A DNA stretch of 64,000 bases from Chrysophaeum taylorii (Eukaryota > Sar > Pelagophyceae > Pelagomonadales > Pelagomonadaceae), in NCBI GenBank assembly GCA_029834535.1, contig JAQMWT010000524.1, positions 1-64,000 of the forward strand, written 5' to 3'. Positions 40,068 to 50,900 of this stretch are shown here, piece after piece. The position numbers and the translations under genes were made by a program. Under the pieces are notes generated by a model. The model searched no databases. It saw nothing but the letters and a program-made list of their open reading frames with translations, and was not told the origin of the DNA. Within the stretch, counting starts at the first letter, position 1. The number at the start of each line of letters is the position of its first letter.

Positions 40068-40163
40068 CCAGCAAGTGTTGGCGTCATAATGGACGTGGTT
40101 ACAAACGTGTTCTCACCAGCAAGTGTTGGCGTCATAATGGACGTGGTTACAAACGTGTTCTCA
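40068..40163. repeat. 48-bp perfect tandem duplication
   Basis: Two identical 48-base copies (40068-40115 and 40116-40163) beginning CCAGCAAGTGTTGGCG, between the two tRNA genes. Confidence 0.95.
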
Positions 40164-40309
40164 TCACCCTCAAGACGATGTTTCACGCGATGAACAGGAT
40201 GAGTGCAGTCAAAATTGCTCGAGGGGGCAGAGATGCTCGTAGTGCTTCGCCGTTGCGACTACCCTTCGAGGGAACACGAAGAGCGGGTGAAGGAAGAGAT
40301 CTGGATACG

Positions 40310-40480
40310 ACGTAAAGATCAAGGAAATGTGAAGACTACATCGTAGAATGTAAGCGAATGAAAGTGCGACTAGAAGGAGGAGGGAGGTCTGGGTACGACG
40401 TAAAGACCGAGGAAATCTACATAGTAGGATGTAAGCGAATGTAGTGGGATGTAAGCGAATGTAATGTACGACTACACGTG
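40310..40480. repeat. Diverged repeats between tRNA genes
   Basis: Two copies of a TACGACGTAAAGA..GAGGAAAT..GTAAGCGAATG unit about 90 bases apart, with extra GGATGTAAGCGAATGTA copies. No coding role seen. Confidence 0.7.
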
Positions 40481-40546
40481 ATCGTGGAACGAATGTAAGT
40501 GCTCCCAACGTGCTCACAGCTGTGAGGATGTGATAACCTGCACGAC

Positions 40547-40620
40547 GGCTTTCATGGTGTAGTTGGTCAGCACCTAGGATTCTGATTCCTAAGACCTCGG
40601 TTCGAATCCGGGTGAAAGCT
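40547..40620 (+). tRNA. tRNA-Gln (anticodon CTG), copy 2
   Basis: Differs from copy 1 only at position 1 (G instead of A, giving a G-U pair at the end of the acceptor stem) and in the D-loop (GTCAGC for GTTAGC). Same CTG anticodon and B box. Probably functional. A LINE/SINE-type tail lies ten bases downstream. Confidence 0.93.
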
Positions 40621-40630
40621 TCGCGTTGTG

Positions 40631-40668
40631 GATAACTAACTAACTTCGGACATCTCCCGGGCATGGCT
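40631..40668 (-). repeat. SINE/LINE 3'-tail remnant next to tRNA
   Basis: ATAACTAACTAACTTCGGACATCTCCCGGGCATGG is a diverged copy of the (AGTT)n tail and adjacent end of the SINE-like element at 41693-42051. Confidence 0.65.
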
Positions 40669-41169
40669 AATGAAAAGCATGGAACGCATGTTTTGTTTTT
40701 AAAATTAAAGAACATACCATGTGTTTGTTTTAACGTTAAGTTCGAAGTGTTCGAACGCACTCCTCCGAACTAGAGGGGAACGTAAACTGCAAAGTCGAAT
40801 CGTCAGCTAGTCGCTTGGGAGCCATGGGAGCCACGACCAGGCTGGGTGTGAGCCGGCGTGAGACGCAGCACAAATCAATTTGAGAGTGGGTGTGTGGGTG
40901 AGCTACCACCAAACTGATTGGCCGACGACGCACAGCCACATGGTGTAACACATCATACTGACGATCCAACTTCGCTAGCCCCCAGGTTACTGCGAGTTCC
41001 TGCGCCTAGATTGACGTCAAAAATGGGCGCCCATCTGAATATAATTAACTCACAAGCATTTCTTCGGTTTTAACGCCTCTGAGGACGCTGAAGGCTAATA
41101 ATGCCTCGTAGCACTACGGTGCGCAGCGGCTAAATTCGGCACGGGAGTAACTTAACAGTAGCAATTTTT
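40669..41169. other. Spacer before LINE-A copy 1
   Basis: No gene recognised. A minus-strand frame overlapping the second tRNA is not credible as a gene. Confidence 0.4.
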
Positions 41170-41692
41170 TTTTGTGCTCGCGGCGGCCCTGAACCTGTCC
41201 CATCTCTCTACCCCAAACAAACACTCGTTCTGCCTTACCGATCTATGTGCTCTGCGCTCATTTTGCTGTCCTCTCCGTTCTACGCCTCTCTTGCGCCTCA
41301 TCCCTCCATGCGCTCTTTTTGTTGCTCTCACCACGCCTCTCACTGCGTTACCGCCTCTTCCGGGTTTCTCCCGTCTGCTTTGCCGTTTTCCTTTTCGCTT
41401 TCTCCTCGACGTGCTTATGCGGGCATGTGCCAGGAAACTTGACTCTCGGGAATCAATCGTTGGAGGAAGAGGATGGAATCTCACGCCTTATTGCATGGTT
41501 CAACTACGTGCTGACGAACAAAGCCACCGAGGCCAACAAGGAGTGGCCGTGGCTCTCAGCTCCTCGGCGGCGAGGGCATGGCAAGACAACGGCGAAGAAC
41601 TGATTCGGGCCTCGGCTCGCGTCCTGGCGTTGCGTCTTGTTGCGAAAGTTGCGACAGATCGTGATGTCGGGCTCGTCCTCGTCAGTGCCTAT

Positions 41693-42051
41693 ACTAACTA
41701 ACTAACTAACTTCAGACCTCTCCCGAGCATAGGAGCCAGGCCGGGCCGACAGGAGCCGGTCCAGAATCACCGGGGTCTGTAGACGAGGGGCGCCGAAAGG
41801 TGAGTCGGCGGAGAGTGACCATCAAGCTTGTCGCCATGCGACGAGGAGACCGCGATGTGACTGACAACAAACTCGTCGATAACCTTCCGTCTTCGCCCCC
41901 CGGCCATACCCCGTCCCACTGCGAACGTTCCGGCTGCCAACCGGCCCGCCCGGGAGGCGAATAGGTGCCAACCTACGCCGGGAGGGTGGATGCCCTCGCA
42001 AGGCTCAGGATTCATGAGGCACCGTCCTCCATCGCAACCGCAGTCGGCGAG
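41693..42051 (-). mobile_element. SINE-like 359-bp element inserted in LINE-A
   Basis: Flanked by a perfect 10-bp target-site duplication, CAGTGCCTAT (41683-41692 and 42052-42061), as proven by the empty site in LINE-A copy 2 (~53932-53941). On the minus strand it ends in (AGTT)n. It has no coding capacity and no clear pol III A/B boxes. Two more copies are at 53405-53640 and 56699-57065. Confidence 0.88.
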
Positions 42052-42214
42052 CAGTGCCTATGCACCGGTCGGTAATGCCTCTGCTGAGGCGTGGGCCTCT
42101 TTCTACGATGATTTAGATACCGCGCTCTAACTTCAACGGCGTCACGACACTCTTCTCGTGGGGATGGATGGGAACGAGAGCATTGGCGTTCGGGCCGATT
42201 TGGATGACAGACAA

Positions 42215-44735
42215 GTGCACTTTATGTTCAAGCAATTACGGCCGGCATCCTGGGTGGCCCTCCACGGCCCCACCGGCCTCGATCGCGCCCCCTTCGACTC
42301 TCAAGAAGGCGGCCAGCAAGGCGACCCCACCTATCCACCGGCGTACTGTCTGGCAACGCATGACGCCGCACAGGCCCTTGACACCCGCTTACGTTCATGT
42401 GCCGGCTACGCCCGATTTGGCATGGACGACGGCGTCATCTCTGGTTCCCCTCGTGAGGTTGTCGACGCCCTCCTGCAGTACGCCCGCGACATCCAAGCTA
42501 GCGGCGAGGAGCTCCGCCTCGACAAGTGCGTGGCGTTCTGTCCGGCACTTGGCATGGGGCTTCTCGACCACCCCGATGTTCACGACCACGTCCAAGTTGC
42601 GCCTGACGGCACGCGTACTCTTGCTGGTATCCCCGTTGTCGCCGACGGCCTCGTAATCTACGGTGTGGACATCGGCTCCCCCGGCCACGCCGGAGATGCC
42701 TATGTCGAAGCTACCTTGCAACGCGAGGTTGACGCTCAGGTGAGCTACATGAGCCGTATTCGCACCAAGCTCCAGAACGTCTCCCTCCACTGCATGTACT
42801 CGTTGGGCCGCTACTGCATCGCCCCGCGCATGGACTACATCGCACAACACTGCTATCCCACCAATGCCTTGAGCGCGCTCCGCCGCTTCGACGTTGCCGT
42901 CCTCAGCTTCGTCGCCACAGCACTTGGCGCAGATCCGCGTCAGGTTTTTGACTCCACGGGCATCGTCCTCCAACGCCTCCGTCTTCCTGCTCGAAGTGGG
43001 GGTGGCGGCATTCGCTCCTGCGCCGACCTCAGCCCCGCCGCCTTTGTTGGCACGGCGGCCCAGGCCCTCCCAGACCTCGTCGACCTTCGCGATCCTACGG
43101 GTGCCGCGGAGGTCCCTGGCTACCTCCCCCGCCTCGCCTCGGTCCTGGGTGCCACTTCTTTTCGCACAGGAAACGAGTTGCACCGTTGGCACCACCTCCT
43201 CGCATCCGGTTGCCGCCTGGGGCGAGCACTCGAGACTGCGTGGGACGGACTTCGGGCTGATCTCCGTACCACGCTGGCTTCCCACGGCGGCGCTGGTTCC
43301 GGCGACCCCGCCAACGTTCATCTCGTCGACGGTCCTCTCTCCCACGAATTCGTCTCCATGGGCGTCCTCGTCGAATCCACCATCTCGACACCGTGCTCAT
43401 ACCCCAACTCCAGCGTGCTCTAACCTCCCAGCGCGAGACAGCTCGGGCCACTGCACTCCAGCGCCTTGCGGCCACCCTTCCCATCACCGAAGCACTTCGA
43501 GTAGCGGCGTCCTCATGGGATCGCTTCTCGACCACGTTCATCAGCTCGTGGCCCAGCTCTGCCCTTCAAATCCCCAACCGCTGCTGGGCTGAGATGTGTG
43601 CCCAGTACTTTGGCTACCCCTCTCCAGCTTGTTTGGGCCTCGTGGGCACTCGCATTCTGGGAACTGACGTCGTTCTCGACGCTCACGGCAAGGTGCTTCT
43701 CACGCAGGCCAACCTTGTCAACCGCGGAGGAGCGCGGACCACCTGGCATGACGGCCAGCTCGACTGCGTCCACGGCAGCGTCAAAGAGGCCGGCATCCCA
43801 GCCCTGTCCGAGGTTTTCGGCATCTTTGTTGACGTCGTCGCCCCTACCATTCGCACGCGCCTCTACGGCCGGTACCGAGGCAATCTCGCCCGACGCCAAG
43901 TCGTCCCAGACATCCTCACCACGCTCGACAACAAGGAGCAACTCTACGACATCAAAACCCTCGCTTGGGGTTCGTTGTACACCGCCCACGCCCTCCATCC
44001 CTCCCACCCGTCGCCTGTCGATCGGCGCGCAGCGCAAGTCCACTCCGAATACCTCGCTCACGCCCGCGGCATCGACGCCATCATCCCCCAGCCGGGTACA
44101 GCACCTCCGCCTGGCTTCTTGGGCCCTGTCGAACAGCGGCTACGTAGCTACGGCACCGTCGCCGGCCTCGTCTTTGGTGCCTTCGGTGAGGCCAGCGCGG
44201 CGTGCCACGCTCTCGCCCAAACATGCGCAGAGCGCATCGCTGCGCGAACCTGGGTGGCAAGCGGCTGCGCCAACTTCACAGAGGCAAAGGCGGCCCAAAC
44301 TCGCCGCATCTACCGTGAGTGGGGGATCGCCAACGCATTAGGCCGGGCTCGCTGTGCCCTCACCGCCCTCACCCATGTCGCTGCCTCGGGGAACCCCACC
44401 CAGGCCGCCCGATCCCAGCAGGACGTCACCCTTCGTCGCACATACGTCCGGCGGCAGCATGCGTACGACCTACGGGCGGGGCCCGTCCTCTCTTCGCCTG
44501 CCCCACGCCTCTGCGATGACCCCGACTAGGTCCCGCGTACTTATCTCCGCCCGTCAGGCACATCCCTCATACCCCACAAACCCACCCACATCCTTCATGC
44601 TCCCCACACCCCCCCCCCTCTTAGCAGTCGACATTTACAGACAAACAGGCAAACAGACAAACTGACGACATTTAAAGACAAACAGACAGACAGACAGACA
44701 AACATCTGTCGATTAGTAGTAAGGACACGCTTGTG
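42215..44735 (+). mobile_element. LINE-B copy 1 (RT plus restriction-like endonuclease), nested in LINE-A
   Basis: A 5'-truncated non-LTR element that splits the LINE-A endonuclease domain: LINE-A sequence stops at ..GGATGACAGAC near 42215 and resumes at GATCCACGTGGGG near 44735. The coding part is RT (~42230-43400) then a PD-(D/E)xK-type endonuclease (~43650-44250). The 3' UTR runs from the stop at 44529 through a C-rich tract and GTCGACATTTACAGAC into (CAGA)n near 44700. Its 3' end recurs elsewhere in the window. Confidence 0.78.
42230..44529 (+). pseudogene. LINE-B ORF: reverse transcriptase and C-terminal restriction-like endonuclease
   Basis: The RT part shows 'EEGGQQGDP'-like 'EGGQQGDPTYPP', the catalytic box 'FGMDDGVISG' (YxDD family, here GMDD) and 'LRLDKCVAFCPALGMG'. 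A frameshift near 43370-43395 separates it from the second frame. There 'HDGQLDCVHGSVKEAGI' precedes the nuclease motif 'VVPDILTTLDNKEQLYDIKT', i.e. PD...DxK of restriction-like endonucleases used by R2, CRE, NeSL and Dualen-type LINEs. The long C-terminal helical region (ALAQTCAERIAARTW..) follows. The copy lacks the N-terminal half and has at least one frameshift, so it is not autonomous. Confidence 0.72.
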
Positions 44736-46659
44736 ATCCACGTGGGGTACGGCACTTGAACGACGCGGGTCGGCGGGTGTATACCTTTCTCGCCATGAGG
44801 GAACTGGCAGCAGTTGACACCTTCTTCGCTAAACCCAACCACGGGACATGGATGCATCCTCGTTCGTGTTAACTCTACCAACTCGACCATGTTATCGTGG
44901 ACCGTCACAAGTTGGGTCGATTTTTGGATGTAAGTGTCACTGAGAACATTACCGATTCTGATCACCGAGCGCTCAAGTGCATCGTCCGAATCCAGATGCG
45001 ACTCGCGCGGCCTATCAATGGACGGAAACCCACCCCCGCCTAGACTACTCTCCGCTGCAAACTCCCGATGGTGCGCGACCAGTTTCGGTCACGCTGTGCA
45101 TGCGACCTACCACACGTTAGCAACGACACCGTCAGACGAGGGACGCGGATTCTGTGTACTCCAAGTTGGAAGCAGCGGCGCAAGAAACGGCTCCTACCAT
45201 GTTGAACGGTACCCGACGCAACGAGCCGGGTTGGTTCGCAGCTGCAGCTACGATAATGTCACCCCTAATTCAAGCGCGCAACTCGACTTTCGCAGCGTTC
45301 ACGGCAGCATCCTCGGCCGCCGCGCGCCGCTTGCTCCTCACTCCTCTGAAAGTTGCACCAGGTGTCTAAGGCCGTGGTACAGGCAAAGGGTCTGCTCGAT
45401 GTGTGACGGACTGAATGCAGGCCGCGAGTCGCGTGGTGGCATGAAGCGATATTGGGAGATTGTCGTTGGCCGCATTGAGAGCGGCTTGTCCAAGGATAGA
45501 TCGTCACGTCAGACACTCCTGCCTAAGCCGGATGGTATGCGCTGTTCAACACTCAGGAAAATGCCGAAGTGTTCCGTTCACTTTTTGCGAAGCTTTATCA
45601 CGGCCAATCTTGTTTTGACGCAGAAGTCATGGAGGATAAAGATCAGCGGTCAATCCGTGATGAACTTGGTGCTATACCGTCAGATGACGAGATTCGCCGA
45701 GCTGTGCGGCAGCTCAATCTTTCCGGTGCATGAGCAATGGGCGTTCGTGCGGAGATATGGCGGACGCTCGCTGGTCGTCAGGGTATGGAAGTCCACACGG
45801 GTGACCGACCGACAAGCAGGGAAAGAGTCGAATCCGAGATACTGTTCGTGGCCAAGCCAGGCAGTCTCTACAATGACCCTACGATGGTGCCGACCTCTTT
45901 GACTTAGAAGCAGGTGACGGCCGTCATACCCCCGTCCGTGGTGGCGACATTCAAATACCTGGGCTCTACACTCTCTCGCAACTGCTGTGACTCTGAGGAC
46001 GTTGACTCTCCTCCAAAGAAGGCGGCAGCTGCTTCCGGCGCGCTCCGTCACTACGTTTTTGGCTCGAAATACGTCTCTGCCCGAGCCAAGCGAACTGTCT
46101 ACGTCGGTCTTATCCTCCTCGCCATCCTCCTTCACGGTGCGGAATCAAGCCCGAGGTTTGTCTACAATCGTCGACGGTGCTTTCACGCACAATGCGCACG
46201 CGCGATGTGCCGAGTTACGCGTCGCCAGACCTGGTGTGACTTCATATCAAAATTTCAACCCTCCTCAACGGCCTGGAGACTATCGACGTCTACATCTCGC
46301 GCCGACAACTTCGCTGGGCTGGCCACGTTGCCCGCATGATGCCCTGGCATCGCCTCCCTCGGAAAATGCTCGTCTCCAGGTGCGCCTCCGAACTTCCGCG
46401 CGGGTCCCCTCAGTTCACGCACGGTCGTGATCTCAACAAGGCACTCCGCCGATTCCGCATACCAACGAAGACCTCTTACTTCCTCGCTCAAAAAAGCGGC
46501 AAATGGCTACAGGAGACCAACTCCCTCTCGATTCTCCTCTCTGAGGCTCTTCTCTTAACGCCCTGCGTTCTTATCCCGCGCGTCAGAGAGCTGGGATTAG
46601 CATGCCCCCCGTGCGTTGGGCTGGCTTGTAGTTAGATAACTAGGTGCGTTGACTCATTT

Positions 46660-47290
46660 GATACATCGCAGGTTGCGCGTCGGGAGTACTACAGCGGGCC
46701 TTCGTGGGCAACCACGTCCACCTCTCTCTGGATGACATCGAAGGCATGTGGGCCAGATTACCCACCAACGAGCTCGCGGAGACTGGTTGTGCGACAAAGG
46801 CAAAGGAAGAGATCGAAGCCGCCATCTAGCGCATCGATCCCCTCTAGCGCGCCTACGCGTCTCTCTTCCCACTCATCCGCGCTGCGCGTCTCCTCACCGA
46901 CTCCGAGGTTGAGAGGCTCTAGCGACACCGCGTCAACCGCGGCGCGCAAGGTGTACCCGACCATCCACGTGCAGCTCAAGCACCACATCATCGATGATCA
47001 TGTCAAGTACACCGCCACGCGCTGGCACACGATCGGATTCTTCACCGAGGACGCCTGCGAGGCGATCCACAAGATCGCCAACGAGCTGCACCGTCGCTTT
47101 GCATGCACCAAGGGCGTCGGCAATCAGGAGTCGGTGCTCAAAGCCTCGAAGTCCAGGGCCCTTAGGACATCCAGGACAACAGAGCCTCTCGTCGCCGCCA
47201 GCGTCGGGGGCGCGGACCTGACGCCAAGAAGAAGCCTAACACGTCGCACTAGGGGTCCGAGCGTCGAGCGGAAAGGTCAACTGAGGTGAG
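46660..47290 (+). pseudogene. Degraded repeat-associated ORF, unidentified
   Basis: Decayed plus-strand coding sequence in two frames: 'GNHVHLSLDDIEGMWARLP' (~46705-46760), in-frame TAG codons, then 'KVYPTIHVQLKHHIIDDHV' and 'GFFTEDACEAIHKIANELHR' (~46950-47095). The latter resembles the 'LLEDHV...GFFSEQ..ESIHARFN' segment of repeat-derived proteins in invertebrates and protists. The family name is uncertain. Confidence 0.45.
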
Positions 47291-47953
47291 GACGTGACGC
47301 AAGCCGATAAAAGGGGACGGACGGCCAGGCGCTAGCCTAACCGTCCGGGCGCCGCCAGGGACCCGGCGGCCGAGAGACGGAAGGGCCGTTGGCGTTTGAG
47401 TGGACACGGGGGTTTCTAATGCGAGCTGCCACTAATAAGCCGCCGTAATTTGCGCTTTAAAAACAGCCGTCTACTAAGACTCGTAACCCACCCACATCCT
47501 TCATGCTCCCCACACACACCCCCCCCTCCTAGCAGTCGACATTTAAAGACTCGTAAGAGGGTAAAACTTACTACTAAAAGGGTTCATTAAGAAGAAACAA
47601 CCGGTCTTCCACCACGAGACGTCGGCAAGGCATGGATCCCAGGCCGTCCTTCAGCAGGCCATCGGGGAGTGCGCACCTTCGACGTGTGCCTGAAGAAGGC
47701 AAGCACATGGGAACAAGAATCAAGCGGCGCGGCGGTGAGAGTTGGACTACTAAATCTAATACAATGACGCATGGTTTGGGATCCGCCCACCAAGAAGAGG
47801 TCCAAGAGAAACTTGTAGGCATGGTCTCGTTTCTTGCTAGCACCGCACCGCGCCGCGCCGCAGAATTTGGTCTTCATATGTCTGGAATAAAAAAATATCA
47901 CTGCACCTTGGAAATAATTGCACGCGATGATGATGATCCTTACAATTTTCGGA
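47291..47953. other. Spacer 3' of the propeller-kinase gene
   Basis: No gene recognised. Contains a LINE-B 3'-end fragment at 47485-47555. Confidence 0.4.
47485..47555 (+). repeat. LINE-B 3'-end fragment
   Basis: AACCCACCCACATCCTTCATG then a C/A-rich tract and AGCAGTCGACATTTAAAGAC, nearly identical to the LINE-B 3' UTR at 44577-44640. Confidence 0.8.
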
Positions 47954-50900
47954 TCATTCTTTTTCGGGGAGGTAGGCCCGCGTATCGAGGCCGAGGTCGC
48001 GCAACTCGCGGTCGAGGCTACGGACTAGCATAGCCCGCGCTTCGTCGTGAGGAAGGGTCCGGAGGTAGGCGCGCAAATCACGGTCGCGGCGAGCCCGCTG
48101 TGCTCGAGCGAGCGTCTCCTGCGCTTTCGCCGGAAAGAGACCCTCGCCGTGCGCGCACTGCCCGACGTGAGCGTGGGCGTCGTCGCCGCAGTCGGCGAGA
48201 CAGTAAGCGCAGAAGCCGCATCTGCAGCCGGGGCGGTGGCACGTGAGCGCGAAACAGCCGTTAAAGCCCGTCGTGCCGTCGAGGGTCTCGGCAAAAGCTG
48301 CGCCGCAACGCGGACATGCGAGCGTGAGTATGCGCTCGACGACGTGCTGCTTCGCCGCGCGCAAGCGCCGGTCGGCGTCCGGCATCTCGGCAATCCGTTG
48401 AGCTTCGGCTTCGACGCGCCATTCGAAGCCTGCTTCGAGGTCGGCCGCAATCCGCTGCTCTGCCAGCCGTTGCTTGGCCGCAAAGTAGGCCGCAAAGACG
48501 TGCTGCGAGACGTGCGACGCCACGTCCGCGTCGGCGTAGCATTCGTCGCATCCCGCGCCCACGCACTTGATCCGACCGCCGCGCGCTTCGAAGGCGCCGA
48601 GGCTCTCGGCGTCCGTGCTCGCGCGGACGTGGCCACCGAGACACTCGTCGCACACGAAGTGCTGCGATTGTGCTGCTTGGGGGGCTAGCCCGCACGAGAC
48701 CCCGACGACGCCGTCGTCGCCGCAGACGGCGCACGTTTTAACCTTGGCCTTCTCCGCAACGGCTTGGTCAGACAGGATCGCGTCGCTGGTAGCGAACAAA
48801 GGCGAGGCTTCGAGGGCGCTCGCGCTCGAGCGTTCGGTGGTTTCGACGGCCAGGCAAGCGCACAAGACCGCAGCCATCGCGTCGCGACGGCGATCAATCG
48901 CTTGACGCCAGACGATGTCACCATCGTCGTCTTCGAGCACGCGCTGTTCCGTGGCATGGTCGGCCGCGAGCGCGACGGCCACGCAGATACCGTACGAAAA
49001 TATGTCGGACGCAGGTGTCGCGCGTCCTCCAGCTCGCACTTCCGGCGCCATGTAACCTGGCGTGCCTCCGCCCGCGCGCGTCGTCTTCGCGAAAGAAGAC
49101 GAGTCCCCCGCGCGACTCGTGTCGAAGTCGCTCAAAACGACTGTCCACTGGTTCTCGTTCGACAACGAGACGAGAGCGTTGTCGAGCTTGATATCACCAT
49201 GGACGACACCCTTTGCGTGCACGAACGACAGGGCGGCGAGAAGCTGCCTGAGAGCGCGAACGTGTTTCGTCGCGACGACGCGATCTCCGGCGTTCAGGAA
49301 GAGCAGCGTCCCCCACTGCTGCTGCTGCGAGACGGCGAAGATCTTGTTTTCGCGACGAGCCAGCCACTGTTGCAACGTACCACCCGCATAGAGAGGAGTT
49401 TGGACGAAGGCCTGTACGTCGCCGAGCCTGGCGTTTTCGACGAAAAACGCGCATTCCAGCTTGGCTACGTTCGGATGGGTCAAGCTCACCAACATTTCGA
49501 CTTCGCGCTCCAAGGCGCGGCGTTCGGATGCGTTCCGCAGATGGAACTGTTTCAGGACGCATGCTTGGCCGTCGTAGCGACACGCCATGACCGCATGACG
49601 CGAAACAGAAGGCTCCGAGTGCTCTGGCCACGGGATGCGCTCGTAATCGAGCGGGCTGCGCCCCTGGCGCACGACGCTGCGCAACGCCGGCGACATCGTG
49701 ACCACCGACGCGAGAGCGTCTTTAAGATTGACGCCAAGCTCGGGATAGTGATCTTGAACCAGCGCGACCAACTTGCTCAATTCGTCCTCCGTATCGCGCT
49801 GCGCCGCGTGAACGCTCCGACGCGCGGCGCGCACTCTCTCTCTCAACGCGCCCACCGTCGCCGAGCGCTCTTCGTCGTCCTCCTCCTCCTCTACCGCATC
49901 TTCCAATTCGCGGAGCACGGATTTGAGCGCTTTTTTCGAGGTGCGCACCCGCTCCTTCGCAGCGCACCAAGGTTCGGACACGCGGTCGCCGAGGGCTGCG
50001 CGGTTGTCTGCCGCGGCGATCTCGTCGACCTCGCGGCGAGCGTCGCGGGCTCGATCGCGCGCTTGATTCAGCGCGGCGATGTTGGCCTTGCACTCGTCGA
50101 GCCGGGCGACGAAAGCGGTCCGAATAGCGTCGACGGGCAGGCGTGAAAAAGGATGCGGCTTGGATAACCAGTGCTTCACCTCCGCGTCGACCGCCTCCAG
50201 CGCCGCGCGATGAGCGATTTCCCACGCGTCGCACGACCCGTCTGCGCCGCGAGCATCGACGACGTCGCGCAACGTGCACCACGCGACTTCTAGGGCGCTA
50301 TCTGTTGGTGCGGTGATGGCGCGGGAGTCGGTATCGCGCTCCCACTGCTCCAGCGCCTGCCACGCTTCTAAGGCCGTGCCCGCGCGAAGTTTCTGTCCGG
50401 CGGATTTCGTGTCGTCGACAAGGGGTGGGTGATCGCTCCGAATTTTCTCCAGCGATCTGACAGCAGTGCCCAAACATTGCACTTCGCGCTCGAGAGCATC
50501 GCGAATCCGTCCTCGTTCCCGCGCAAATTTTTCGCTCGAGTAGGTGTCTTGAAGCGCGCAGAGCACGCGGACGTACTCCGCGCGGGCTTCGTTCCTCTTC
50601 TCGACGAGACAAGAATCGAGGTCGCCAGCAGAACCCTCGGAGGAACAGCACGACGCTATGAGCTGTTGGGCGTGGTCGAGCTTGTCGCGCTTATCTCGAG
50701 ATTCGAATTGCAACAGCTCAAAGGCGTCGAGACCTGTCGCGTGGTCGTCGTCGCCGACGAGACGGGCTGACGAGGCGAGGCGCGCGAGGACGTCGCGCAC
50801 GAGCTCGAGTCCGTTTAAATCCTCTCGGATCTCGCCACGCCGCGCTTTCTTGACTCGCTCGTTTGCCTCGCAAAGGGAGCTAGGCGTAGTACCAGGGCCT

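Larger units (their letters stand above)
41170..46640 (+). mobile_element. LINE-A copy 1 (APE-type non-LTR element), twice interrupted and internally deleted
   Basis: Begins with a pyrimidine-rich 5' region (~41170-41420). The AP-endonuclease domain is split by two insertions: a SINE-like element (41693-42051) and LINE-B (~42215-44735). It resumes near 44735 with endonuclease residues (DHVIVDRHKLG, TDSDHRALKC). A linker follows with 'RDELGAIPSDDEIRRA' (frame-broken). The sequence then jumps straight to the RT C-terminal end 'FKYLGSTLSRNCCDSEDV', and the last domain 'ISRRQLRWAGHVARM'. The RT palm/fingers are absent, as in copy 2. The 3' end reads ..GGCTGGCTTGTAGTTAG. An RTE-like clade is suggested by the short tandem tail and missing RNase H; this is inference. 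Several stops and frameshifts; not functional. Confidence 0.78.

Noticed and set aside
39817-40620. tRNA-derived SINE instead of tRNA genes
   Set aside because: Both copies keep complete cloverleaf pairing and lack an attached body or tail directly at the 3' end; the LINE/SINE tail downstream is a separate insertion.
40209-40760. 183-residue minus-strand frame
   Set aside because: Overlaps the second tRNA gene on the opposite strand and is made of the local repeats.
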